Assembly: GCF_014645815.1 (NCBI RefSeq)
Contig: NZ_BMML01000003.1
Location: 496,001-560,000, forward strand
Reading direction: 5' to 3'
Length of the DNA stretch: 64,000 nucleotides
DNA from: Streptomyces fuscichromogenes
GTDB lineage: Bacteria; Actinomycetota; Actinomycetes; Streptomycetales; Streptomycetaceae
The notes under the pieces are model-generated. The model was not told the DNA's origin. It ran no database searches and worked only from the letters and a program-made list of their open reading frames with translations. The first letter of the stretch is position 1. Each line of letters begins with the position of its first letter. Both the position numbers and the translations under genes were made by a program. This document shows positions 33,408 through 41,759 of the stretch, piece after piece.

Positions 33408-35541
33408 GATGACCATCGACACGACGACAACGTCGCCCGGCCCGGCGGGCACGGATGGTGCGCCCGCTCTCGACCGGCTGCTCAACCCGCGTACGGTCGC
33501 GGTCGTCGGCATCAGCGAGACCTCCAAGTTCGGCTCCGGCGTACGGCGTTCCCTCCCGAGCGACACCGAGTTCTGCTTCGTGCATCCGAAGGCCAAGGAG
33601 GTCTTCGGCCACCGTGTCTTCCCGGACCTGCGGGCTCTCGGCCGGCCGGTGGACGCCGTCTTCAGCGCCGTCGGTGCCGAGCGGACGGTGGACGTGGTGG
33701 AACAGGCGGCCGAGATCGGCGCCGGCGGCGTCATCACGATCGCCGGCGGCTTTGCCGAGACCGGTCGGCACGGGGCCGAGCTGCAGCAGCGGATGGTCGC
33801 GGCGGCCCGAGCGGCGAGCATGCCCGTGGTGGGCCCGAACGGCGTCGGCGTGATCAACGTCGCCCGTCGCCTGGATCTGACGATGCTGGCACCGTTCGAG
33901 CGTCGGGCCGGCGGCCTGTCGGCCGTCACGCACAGCGGGGCCATGATCGAGGCGATGGCGTCGGCCGCCTGGCGGGCCGGCGGCGTGGGTCTGAACCTGC
34001 TCGTCTCGGCCGGAAACGAAGCGGTCACCGACCTCGCGGACTACCTCGACCACTTCGCCGCGGACCCGGCCACGCGGGTCGTCGCGCTGGCCCTGGAGAA
34101 GATCCGCCGCCCTGACGCCTTCTTCGCGGCGGCTCGGCGGTGCCTGGCGGCGGGCAAGCCCGTCGTCGCTCTCAAGCTGGGCCGCAGCGAGCGGGCGCAG
34201 CGGATGGCGGCCTCGCACACCGGCACCCTCACCGGCGACACCTGGGTCTACGACGTGGCGTTCGCGCAGGCCGGCATCCAGACGGCCACCGACATCGACG
34301 ACCTCGTGGACCGCGTGCAGTTCCTGGAGCAGCTGCCACGGGAACGGTGGTCGCCGGTACGCGGTCTGGCGGTGCTGACGGTGACCGGCGGCTTCGCGCA
34401 GCTGGCCAGCGACCTCGCCGAGGTGGAGAGGGTGGACGTGCCGGAGGTGACGCGGCTGCGTCCTTTCATAGAGGAGAACGTCCCGGGTGGGACGGTCCCC
34501 AATCCGCTGGACGCCACGACGTTCGTCGGCGGTGTCGACGGCCTGTGGGAGAAGATCGTCCGGGAGTATGCCGACGCCCCGGAGTTCGACGCCCTGCTCT
34601 TCGCCAGCCAGCACGCCGACTGGGATCGCGGCCGCAGCGACCTCGCCGACCGCTTCGCTGACGTGGCAGAAGGGGCCGCCGCCAAGCCGTTCGTCGTGGC
34701 GCCCCTCGCCGGTGTCGGCGGCGGCTGGCTCGACGGCTACCGGGCACAGGGCGTCGCCGTGGGCAACGGCCTGCGCGGCTGTCTGCGCGGGCTGCACACC
34801 ATGGCGGCCGTGGTCCGCACACGGCCCGACGCCCGGGTGCGGCCGGCGAGCGAGATAGCCGCCATCCCGCGTCCACGGGCCGAGGCCATCGAGGTGCCTG
34901 AGGGACGGATGCTCCCCTTCGACGCCACGATGGAGCTGCTCGCCGAAGCCGGTATCCCGGTTGCCCCATGGCATCTGGTCGATGCCGACGAGCCTGTGGC
35001 GCCGCCGTTCGACGGCCCTTACGTGGTCAAGCTCGCCGATGTCGCCCACCGCACCGAACTCGGCGCGGTACGCGTCGGCGTGGCCGCCGAGAACCTGCGG
35101 ACGGCGGTCCGCGAACTCCAGGCCTTCGCCGCGGCCCGCGAACTGCCGCGGCGGGTCGCCGTCCAGCCCCTGCTCGTCGGCCACGGCGAGGCGTTCGTGG
35201 GGATCAACGGCGCGAGCGAGCTGGGGCCGGTCGTGGCCTTCGGACTCGGGGGCGTCTTCGTCGAGGTGATGCGCCGGATCGCGGGACGGATGGCTCCGAT
35301 GTCCGAGGTGGACGCTACGGAGCTGGTGGCGGAATTCGACGACATCGGTGTGCTGGACGGCCACCGGGGTACGCCCGCCTGGGACCGGAACGCCCTGAAT
35401 GCCACGCTGGTCGCGGCCTCCCGGCTGGCCGCGGGCGGACGTGACTGGATTGCGTCGATCGACATCAACCCGCTGATCGTCGGCCCGGCCGGGGTGACGG
35501 CCGTGGACGGACTGTGCCTGCTCAGGGATCGCGGGGACTGA
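33400..35541 (+). CDS. ADP-forming acyl-CoA synthetase (acetate-CoA ligase family), alpha-beta fusion
   Basis: A 713-residue single-chain NDP-forming acyl-CoA synthetase. It has a CoA-binding Rossmann domain (NPRTVAVVGISETSKFGSGV), two succinyl-CoA-ligase-like flavodoxin domains (VVGPNGVGVIN, VTHSGAMIEAMASAAWRAGG, VSAGNEAVTDLADYL), then a C-terminal ATP-grasp domain (FDGPYVVKLADVAHRTELGAVRVG ... FGLGGVFVEVM). The last coding stretch and its downstream flank recur almost unchanged at 48062-48193. GTG start at 33400, ATG at 33409 possible. It ends the long plus-strand island. Confidence 0.9.
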   Translation: MSEMTIDTTTTSPGPAGTDGAPALDRLLNPRTVAVVGISETSKFGSGVRRSLPSDTEFCFVHPKAKEVFGHRVFPDLRALGRPVDAVFSAVGAERTVDVVEQAAEIGAGGVITIAGGFAETGRHGAELQQRMVAAARAASMPVVGPNGVGVINVARRLDLTMLAPFERRAGGLSAVTHSGAMIEAMASAAWRAGGVGLNLLVSAGNEAVTDLADYLDHFAADPATRVVALALEKIRRPDAFFAAARRCLAAGKPVVALKLGRSERAQRMAASHTGTLTGDTWVYDVAFAQAGIQTATDIDDLVDRVQFLEQLPRERWSPVRGLAVLTVTGGFAQLASDLAEVERVDVPEVTRLRPFIEENVPGGTVPNPLDATTFVGGVDGLWEKIVREYADAPEFDALLFASQHADWDRGRSDLADRFADVAEGAAAKPFVVAPLAGVGGGWLDGYRAQGVAVGNGLRGCLRGLHTMAAVVRTRPDARVRPASEIAAIPRPRAEAIEVPEGRMLPFDATMELLAEAGIPVAPWHLVDADEPVAPPFDGPYVVKLADVAHRTELGAVRVGVAAENLRTAVRELQAFAAARELPRRVAVQPLLVGHGEAFVGINGASELGPVVAFGLGGVFVEVMRRIAGRMAPMSEVDATELVAEFDDIGVLDGHRGTPAWDRNALNATLVAASRLAAGGRDWIASIDINPLIVGPAGVTAVDGLCLLRDRGD

Positions 35542-35630
35542 ACCCGGCACCGTCTGCGCACCTTCCCTGAGGAGGGATACGACGCTGGGGAGCCGACGGG
35601 CTGCGGGACGACTCAGGCCGCAGCGTCAGG
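35499..35630 (+). repeat. 132-base direct repeat, copy 1 (3' end and flank of the acyl-CoA synthetase gene)
   Basis: Aligned by eye without gaps to 48062-48193 in the same orientation, with four mismatches in 132 bases. It spans the last 14 codons of the synthetase and 89 bases beyond its stop, so the repeat is not confined to coding sequence. Beyond 35630 the two loci diverge. Confidence 0.85.
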
Positions 35631-35718
35631 CCGCTGACGGGCTCCACCGCGAAGCAACTCCGATCCGATACGGGACCCCCGTCGGGGCCGGACATGTCCC
35701 TGAGAGCCAGCCCCGCGG

Positions 35719-35940
35719 TCAGGCAGTCGCGGCGGCCTTCCTTCGGGTGCCGACCGCCACTGGGTCCGGTGCGGCGCGGCGCAGGCCTTTCACGGCGGCG
35801 GCTGCGGCGGCGAGCGCGCCGATGATGACGACGAGTGCGAACAGCAGGGGCTTGCCGGTGTGACCGAAGGCGAAGAGGCCGCCGGACGGGACGGAGATCG
35901 TCGTACCGAAGGCCATGAACAGCGCCCCGCTCACGGCTCC
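35719..35940 (-). pseudogene. remnant of a PTS sugar (fructose-type) permease IIC domain
   Basis: About 73 codons ending in TGA. They read GGAVSGALFMAFGTTISVPS and GGLFAFG, then a hydrophobic helix LLFALVVIIGALAAAAAAV. This is the last membrane segment of fructose-class EIIC proteins, where GALSMAFG...PHGG is the conserved block; the histidine of PHGG is replaced by Ser. The rest of the permease is missing and the sequence upstream belongs to something else, so this is a broken end-piece. Confidence 0.6.
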
Positions 35941-35954
35941 GCCCGATGGTTGGC

Positions 35955-36060
35955 TCAGTCGTCGGCCGCGACGACGAGGTTGATCTGCCCAGCCGAGCGG
36001 TCGATCGGCGCGAACTCGTGGAAGCCGTCGTGCACACGTTCCCAGTCATGAACCGACTGG
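35955..36060 (-). pseudogene. short orphan C-terminal fragment, family not recognised
   Basis: About 35 codons on the minus strand end in a stop: HDWERVHDGFHEFAPIDRSA then GQINLVVAADD. Composition looks like true coding sequence, but the frame is closed by a stop just upstream and has no start. It abuts the permease remnant. I do not recognise the parent family; it could be the end of a sugar-related dehydrogenase or hydrolase. Confidence 0.35.
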
Positions 36061-36159
36061 GTAGCCCTGCCGGGTCAGCCCGACGAGCCGACGTAACCCC
36101 GGCCTTGGCCTTGGCCTTGTCCCGACCGCGCATCATGCGTGAACTCTTGACGCGTCGCG

Positions 36160-36191
36160 TATGACTGCGTAGACATGTCTGCGCAGTCATA
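36160..36191. promoter_or_regulatory. 32-base near-perfect palindrome
   Basis: TATGACTGCG-T-AGACATGTCT-G-CGCAGTCATA pairs over its full length except for one T/G position on each arm; the core AGACATGTCT is a perfect palindrome. There is no loop, so it is more like a protein-binding or recombination site than a terminator. It lies in the gene graveyard between the island and the sialidase-like gene, with no intact gene within 600 bases on either side. Confidence 0.55.
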
Positions 36192-36639
36192 ACGGTGCGG
36201 ACGACGGAACCCGTGCGTTGGTCCGGGCATTGCCCTGGGGAGGCGCGATGACGCGACAGGCCGGGCGGGGGGTGTCATCGGTGTGGAGGCGGACCTCACC
36301 GGCGCGTGGTACGCGGCGCGCGCCAAGGGCAAGTACGCCACCTGGCTCACCGTGGCCTGGGGCCGGTGCTCCTGTCGGGCTCGGTCAGGGCCACCGCTGG
36401 CAAGTGGCGGGTCGTCCCGCTGTCGCAACGTGACGCGTCCCCGTCGGCCGCAGGCAACTGGGGAGGGTCGACGATGGCCGTCATCCGGTCCACATGGAAC
36501 CCGGCCGCCGAGGCGCGGTTCGCCCAGTTCCTCAGCAGCGACCCGGCCGACGCCAGCATGTTCGCCACCGGCCAGTTCTTCCTCTCCGCACCAAAATGCT
36601 TCTGACGTAAGCGAGTTACGTTGGTCAGGCACCGACGTC
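36192..36639 (+). other. decayed coding-like sequence with a small inverted repeat
   Basis: No intact gene. Plus-strand pieces such as VEADLTGAWYAARAKGKYAT and NPAAEARFAQFLSSDPADAS look like real protein but change frame and end at a stop near 36603. A small inverted repeat ACGTAA-GCGAG-TTACGT (36605-36621) follows and could be an old LacI-type operator ahead of the beta-galactosidase remnant. Parent families not recognised. Confidence 0.4.
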
Positions 36640-37348
36640 CCACGGCGGCCAGAGGGTCAACCAGCTCTTCGCCCGGATCAGCGACACCGTCAACCTCTCC
36701 TTCCATTACCCGCCGCTCGCCCGGCCCGACGGAGCCCCCGCCCTGGCCGCGTCCGCCTGGGAGAACACCTTCGACTCGCTCTACCCCGGCGGATTCGACG
36801 CCGGCCGCCAGGGAGCGGATCATCCACGCTCGCCAACTGCACGACCTTCAAGGTGAACAACCCGGCACCAGTCCGGCCGAGGCGGCCCGTCGGCACCCCG
36901 TTCCGGCCGCGGCGGCCCTGTACGTTGTCGACGGCATCTTCCTCGACCGGCTCGTCGCCTACGCCCGCGCGGGCGGCCACCTGGTCCTGGGCCCGCGCAC
37001 CGGATACGCCGACCACGAGGCCAGAGACACCTGCGTCGGCACGGTTCCGGGACGCGATCTCGCCCGAGCCCTGGCCCAGCGGCTCACGCCCGAGACGGTG
37101 AGCGGCTGGAGCGACCTGCCGCCGACGGTCACCGCGACACGAGCGCCACGACGGCTCAGGGACAGCGCGTTCACATGATCCACAACTGGGGCTGGGAGCC
37201 GGCCATCGTGCCCGCTGCCAAGAACCTGACCGACATCCTCGACGGCACCCGCATCTCGCCAGGCACCGCCCTGCAACTGCGCCCGTGGGACGTGCGCGTC
37301 CTCGCCGCCGAAGGAGAGCCGCGGTCCCAGGACGAGAACCTCGGCTGA
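36640..37348 (+). pseudogene. broken GH42 beta-galactosidase, C-terminal part in three frames
   Basis: Three pieces match the second half of GH42 beta-galactosidases but lie in different frames. The first is a SAWENTFDSLYPGGFDAG piece. The second is ERIIHARQLHDLQGEQPG with LDRLVAYARAGGHLVLGPRT and GYADHEARDTC (the trimerisation domain). The last is MIHNWGWEPAIVPAAKNLTD through ALQLRPWDVRVL (the C-terminal domain), ending in TGA at 37348. The catalytic TIM barrel is absent. The sialidase-like gene starts 18 bases downstream, so the sugar-hydrolase context is old. Confidence 0.7.
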
Positions 37349-37365
37349 TCCCCACTGGAGGGGCC

Positions 37366-39174
37366 ATGCACAGAAGAAGACTCGGCAGGACACTCGGAGT
37401 CCTCGCCGCGACAACCGCCATCGCCGCCGTCCCGCTGTCGAGCGTGCAGGCGTACAACCCGACGGGCGGGATCCTGTACCAGCTCGGGAACGAGCCGTGC
37501 CTGAAGGGCCGGGGCAACTGCGCCATCTACCCCAAGTCCGCACAGCTGCCGAGCGGGCGGCTGGTCGCCTCGTTCGAGAAAGCCACCGTCGTCCCCGCCT
37601 CGGGCAGCGCCGCCGGAGAGACCCTCCCCGTCTACAAGAGCGACGACCACGGAACGACATGGCAGCCGCTGTCGCAGGTCAAGGCACCGGCCTACCTGTC
37701 CACGAACCCCCGGTACGCGAGGTACACAAGCAACTGGACCAACCCGTACCTGTACGTACTCCCGCAGAACGTCGGCGCGCTGAAGGCGGGCACACTGCTG
37801 CTGGCCAGCGTCGTCTCCGGCGACGACCAGTACTACAAAGAGCACAAGGAGGCCGACCCGAACTGGACGCCCACCAACGACGGCGACCGCAGCGACCTCG
37901 CGCTCGCCCTGTACTCCAGCACCGACGACGGCGCGACCTGGAAGGTCGTCAACGTCATCGCGACCGGCGGCCGACAGGGCGGAAGCGCGGGCGCGATCGG
38001 CCAGAACATCGCCGGCGCCAACGTATACAAGCAGGTGGACCCGCTCTGGGAGCCGTACCTGATGGTCTACCGGGGGCAACTCGTCTGCTACTACTCCGAC
38101 GAGAACGACTACACCGCCATCGACCCCGCGACCGGCGTGCCGACCGTCGACCCCGCCAACGCAACTGCGACGGACTCGCACGGCCAGTCACTCGTCCACC
38201 GCACCTGGGACGGGAACGGCCCGGCCTGGAGCGCACCCGTCGTCGACGTCGCCGGTCAGACACAGGACATGGGCGGCGGAAAGAAGGAGACCGGCGGCGG
38301 CCGACCGGGCATGGCCAACGTCGTCCCCACGGCGGACGGCAAGTGGATGCTCACCTTCGAGTACTGGGGCGGCGGCACCAACACGCGATTCGTGCTGGCC
38401 GACAATCCGTTGACGTTCTTCCAGGGTTCCCAGACCGGCACAGGGGTCACCTCCCTGCCGGTGGCCCCCGGTTCCCGGCCGCTCGCCACGGGCGGCAGCC
38501 CGGTGCTCATCAGGCTCCCCGACGGGCGCCTCGTCTACAACGCGGCCGGCAGCGGGAACGTCTGGGTCGACGAAAGCGGTCGAAGCGACGGCGTGTGGAA
38601 GGAGTACCGGACCACCTCACCGGCCGCCTACAGCCGCAGCCTCCAATACGTCCGGGGCACCGGTCGTATCTCCATTCTCAACAACCAGGGCACCTCCACC
38701 ATTGCCTACAGCGAGGTCGACCTCGGCCATACCCACGGCGCCTACTACCAGCTTGTCAACCGCAAGACCGGCCAGGTGATCGGCACCGGGAACCACACCA
38801 ACGACGCCGACATCGGCAACGGCGACGTACCCGACGTCGTCCTGGAAGACGCCGGCACGGCGGCAAACCCCGACACCCAGTATTGGCACGTGACCACCGA
38901 ACCCCAGGGCGGTGTGACACTGCTCAACAAGTCGGGCGGACGCGCTGCCGCTGTCTGGACAGGCAACGCCACGGCCGGACAGAAGATCGGCCAGTGGGTG
39001 GACGACAGCGCGAAGGGCAGCTGGAACCTCGTCCCCTCCGGCGACGGCTACTACAGGCTCCAGTCCGTGAAGGACACCACCCTCTATCTGAGCGGCGCCG
39101 GCCGGAGCGCCGCACTGACCCTGCAGAACGAGAGCAGTGACGGATCGCAGGAATGGCAGCTCGTCCAGCAGTAG
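37366..39174 (+). CDS. secreted sialidase-like (BNR/Asp-box) protein with C-terminal ricin-type lectin domain
   Basis: A 602-residue secreted protein. Residues 1-29 form a signal peptide (RRRLGR then AATTAIAAVPL, cleavage near VQA). The body has two Asp boxes (SDDHGTTW at 92-99, STDDGATW at 185-192) of a beta-propeller exo-glycosidase fold. Residues about 458-602 are a ricin-type beta-trefoil lectin (YYQLVNRKTGQVI, YWHVTTEP, YYRLQSVKDTTLYLSG, QEWQLVQQ). The Asp boxes fit sialidase-like hydrolases, but substrate specificity cannot be assigned. The ATG at 37366 follows CTGGAGGGG. It stands alone after a broken beta-galactosidase. Confidence 0.82.
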   Translation: MHRRRLGRTLGVLAATTAIAAVPLSSVQAYNPTGGILYQLGNEPCLKGRGNCAIYPKSAQLPSGRLVASFEKATVVPASGSAAGETLPVYKSDDHGTTWQPLSQVKAPAYLSTNPRYARYTSNWTNPYLYVLPQNVGALKAGTLLLASVVSGDDQYYKEHKEADPNWTPTNDGDRSDLALALYSSTDDGATWKVVNVIATGGRQGGSAGAIGQNIAGANVYKQVDPLWEPYLMVYRGQLVCYYSDENDYTAIDPATGVPTVDPANATATDSHGQSLVHRTWDGNGPAWSAPVVDVAGQTQDMGGGKKETGGGRPGMANVVPTADGKWMLTFEYWGGGTNTRFVLADNPLTFFQGSQTGTGVTSLPVAPGSRPLATGGSPVLIRLPDGRLVYNAAGSGNVWVDESGRSDGVWKEYRTTSPAAYSRSLQYVRGTGRISILNNQGTSTIAYSEVDLGHTHGAYYQLVNRKTGQVIGTGNHTNDADIGNGDVPDVVLEDAGTAANPDTQYWHVTTEPQGGVTLLNKSGGRAAAVWTGNATAGQKIGQWVDDSAKGSWNLVPSGDGYYRLQSVKDTTLYLSGAGRSAALTLQNESSDGSQEWQLVQQ

Positions 39175-39638
39175 GGCGCTTGGGGGGCTGGTGGATCGAC
39201 CTCGGCCGAGACCCTGGGAGCGCTCAGTGGCGACAGTCTCCCTGGAAGTGCGGATGCTCTCGGACCCGTCGACGTCCCACAGGATCACTGGCCGGAGCCT
39301 CGGCCGTGCAACCTGGGGTCGCCCCCCGACGCCTGGCCAGGCTCTTCGTGCGAGGGTGCGATGCGCGTTGCCGGGACGGGCCACCGCGAGCATCGGCTCG
39401 GCGGTCCAGTCCTCCGACGCCACTCATCCGTGAACGTGCTGCCGCCTCGTGGGTCCATCTACGTCAGTCTGAGCCACAGCCTCAATCCTGTTGATTCCCG
39501 GGCACGGCCAAGACGGCACCGGCCTACAGGCCAGGGGCTCCAGCCGCTCTGGAGGCCGCTCCTCGGCGGATCGGGTGGCCTCGCAGGCCTGGTGGCGTTT
39601 CCCCGGCACGGCGACGGTCTTGAGAGGTCCGCTCGGAA
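39175..39638. other. 464-base gap between convergent genes, nothing recognised
   Basis: The plus-strand sialidase-like gene and the minus-strand TetR gene end on either side. Both strands contain open frames but none gives a protein-like sequence that I can place. No strong terminator hairpin was seen. It may hold decayed coding DNA. Confidence 0.4.
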
Positions 39639-40328
39639 CTACGGTTCTTCGTCCGAAGCAGCTCGCCGGCCTGGAGGGCTGTGGTCGTCAGGGCCGCGGC
39701 CGTCGCGGACCGCCTCCGCGAGCACGTCCATGGCCCACGTGATGGCCTTGGCCGCCTGCGCACCGTCAAAGTCCCATTTGGTCATGAGCCGTTCATAGGA
39801 GGGCACGTTCCACAGGACGTCGAGGATCGCCGCGGCCATCTGCCGCTGGACCTCGGACCAGCCGACCGTGTGCGGGGCGATGGCCTGGACAAGGGCGTCG
39901 CGTCGGCGTTGGTCCTGTGCTGCCAATGACGGTTCGTCAGGGTCGGGGGCGGACCACCGTGGTACGGCGAACGACGACAGCGAGGCAAAGGAGCGCGCGG
40001 TGATCTCGGCGAGATCGTCGAGGCCGAGCCCGTCGTAGGTGATGCCTGCTTCCTCTTCGAGGCGGCGCATGATGACGTTGCGCAGGTCGCGCTCCGTGGG
40101 GAAATGCCGGTAGACGGTCCGCACGCCGACACCGGCCTCCTCGGCAACGGCACGGAAAGTCAACCCCTGCCAGTCCCACACGGGGAGGCCGTGAACCAGG
40201 GCGGAACCGGCGGCGATGATCCGTTCGCGGGTCTCGGCGGCCCGCTGCTGTCGGAGCGTGCCGTCGTAGCGTCGGCGTTGCCGGGCAGGCTCGTTTCCTT
40301 CCGTCCCGGGTGTTGCTGGTGGACTCAT
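39639..40328 (-). CDS. TetR/AcrR-family transcriptional regulator
   Basis: A 229-residue repressor-type protein. The N-terminal helix-turn-helix is RERIIAAGSALVHG ... LTFRAVAEEAGVGVRTVYRHF (about residues 35-80), followed by a variable all-helical ligand domain ending with a disordered tail (GPDDHSPPGRR). It is divergent from the sulfotransferase operon with a 272-base shared region carrying two palindromes, the nearer one 3 bases from its ATG. It is therefore the likely local repressor of itself and the sulfation operon. Ligand unknown. Confidence 0.92.
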   Translation of the reverse strand: MSPPATPGTEGNEPARQRRRYDGTLRQQRAAETRERIIAAGSALVHGLPVWDWQGLTFRAVAEEAGVGVRTVYRHFPTERDLRNVIMRRLEEEAGITYDGLGLDDLAEITARSFASLSSFAVPRWSAPDPDEPSLAAQDQRRRDALVQAIAPHTVGWSEVQRQMAAAILDVLWNVPSYERLMTKWDFDGAQAAKAITWAMDVLAEAVRDGRGPDDHSPPGRRAASDEEP

Positions 40329-40330
40329 AT

Positions 40331-40349
40331 TGATGGCACCATGCTGTCA
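40331..40349. promoter_or_regulatory. imperfect palindrome next to the TetR start, candidate operator
   Basis: TGATGGCA-CCA-TGCTGTCA: the outer TGA...TCA and inner GCA...TGC are symmetric, with two mismatched positions in each arm. It starts 3 bases upstream of the TetR ATG, a usual place for autoregulation by TetR-family repressors. Confidence 0.4.
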
Positions 40350-40367
40350 CTAATTGGTCGGGCGGTC

Positions 40368-40389
40368 GATCCACGCACACATGTGGATC
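40368..40389. promoter_or_regulatory. perfect inverted repeat GATCCAC-N8-GTGGATC in the TetR/sulfotransferase region
   Basis: Seven-base perfect arms with an 8-base spacer; CACATGTG inside is itself palindromic. It lies between the TetR start (40328) and the sulfotransferase start (40601), so it can act on either promoter. A typical length for a TetR dimer site, though other regulators are possible. Confidence 0.45.
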
Positions 40390-40600
40390 TCGGTGCCGCC
40401 GATGATACGGCGGCAGCACAGAACCGCACCGAAGAGTGAGCAGGTCGTCGCACAGGGGCCGGCTACGAGCCGTACCGGCCACCTGACGCGGTCGATCCCG
40501 CCGACAATGCCTGATCGGCAGCGCCGAACCCGATCCGTCGTGAGCCGGACGCTGCTCGTGCGCGGAATCAACGGTTTGCATCCAGCTGATGGGAGTACCC

Positions 40601-41746
40601 ATGGCTCCGTACGACGAATTACTGGACACGGCTCGCACCGAGACCGGACTGGACGAATTCGGGGACGACTCCTTCCGCGAGGGCCTCGAGATCCTCGTGC
40701 GCTCGTTACGGGCGGAAGCCCGGCTCAATGACGCCGGTCGGACCGCTATCCGTCGCAACCTCCTCGGGCTGCTCGGGCAGAGACTCCAGATCGAAGCCTG
40801 GTACCGGCGCCACCCCGAGATCGACGACGAGGAGATCGTGGCGCCTCTGATCGGCCTCGGACTGCCGAGGACCGGGTCCACGGCGTTGTCGTTCCTGCTG
40901 GCCGAGGACCCGCAGGCCAGGTCGCTGCGCACATGGGAGGCGGCCCGTCCGTGCCCGCCGCCGTCGACCGTCCAAGGCCCCGACCCCAGGGTCGAGATGG
41001 GCCGCGCCACCGTTGAGGAACGAACGAAGACCTCGCCGCGCCGAGGAGCCCTCGTTCCGGCCAGCGCAGACGGGCCGACCGAATGCCAGAGCCTGATGGC
41101 GCTCGACTTCAAAGCCCACCTCTTCCAGGCGTACGCCCATGTCCCGTCGTACTCGAGGTGGCTCCTCAACGCCGATCTCACGACGACCTACCGGTACGAA
41201 CTGCGCGTTCTCAAACTGCTTCAGTGGGGGTACCCGGCCAGACCGTGGCGGCTCAAGTGCCCGTCCCATCTCCTGTTTCTGGACCACCTCGACGAGGTGT
41301 TCCCCGACGCCCGGTTCGTGATGACCCACCGGGATCCCGCAGAGGTCATGGTCTCCGTGGCCGACCTCTACGGCGCCGTCTCCCGTTCGTTCTCCGACGA
41401 CGTCGATCCGAGATACCTCGGCGAGCTCAACATCGCACACTGGTCGGTCGGCATGGAACGGGCTCTTTCCTTCCGGGCGGGCGGCCGCGACGACCGGTTC
41501 TACGACATCGACTTTCGGACGATGCACCGTGACCCGGTCGGCGAGGTGCGAGGCCTCTATGCATGGCTCGGGGAGCCCGTCACCGAGGCGTTCCAGAACG
41601 GCATGCAGCGGTGGTGGAAGCAGAACTCCGAGAAGAGGGAGCCGAACACGCACCCGGAGCCCGCCACCTTCGGCATCGACGTCGACGGCATCCGGCCGTT
41701 GTTCGCCGACTACACCACACACATGCGGCGCTGGACCGCTCGCTGA
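40601..41746 (+). CDS. PAPS-dependent sulfotransferase
   Basis: A 381-residue sulfotransferase moving a sulfuryl group from PAPS to a hydroxyl or amine. The 5'-phosphosulfate loop is GLGLPRTGSTALSFLL (about 85-100). The 3'-phosphate-binding strand and helix are CPSHLLFLDHLDEVFPDARF and VMTHRDPAEVMVSVADLY. The ATG at 40601 is chosen because TGGGAG lies 5-6 bases before it; an in-frame ATG at 40589 is too close to that site. It heads an operon that also makes PAPS and removes PAP. The acceptor is unknown and may be a lipid, steroid or terpenoid. Confidence 0.9.
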   Translation: MAPYDELLDTARTETGLDEFGDDSFREGLEILVRSLRAEARLNDAGRTAIRRNLLGLLGQRLQIEAWYRRHPEIDDEEIVAPLIGLGLPRTGSTALSFLLAEDPQARSLRTWEAARPCPPPSTVQGPDPRVEMGRATVEERTKTSPRRGALVPASADGPTECQSLMALDFKAHLFQAYAHVPSYSRWLLNADLTTTYRYELRVLKLLQWGYPARPWRLKCPSHLLFLDHLDEVFPDARFVMTHRDPAEVMVSVADLYGAVSRSFSDDVDPRYLGELNIAHWSVGMERALSFRAGGRDDRFYDIDFRTMHRDPVGEVRGLYAWLGEPVTEAFQNGMQRWWKQNSEKREPNTHPEPATFGIDVDGIRPLFADYTTHMRRWTAR

Positions 41747-41759
41747 AGGGAATCGTCAC

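Noticed and set aside
33397..35550. Long minus-strand open frame of about 700 codons
   Set aside because: Exact antisense shadow of the ADP-forming acyl-CoA synthetase, with repetitive Arg/Gly/Asp-rich translation typical of shadow frames.
39175..39638. Possible transposase remnant between the sialidase-like and TetR genes
   Set aside because: No DDE or other transposase motif and no terminal inverted repeats could be identified.
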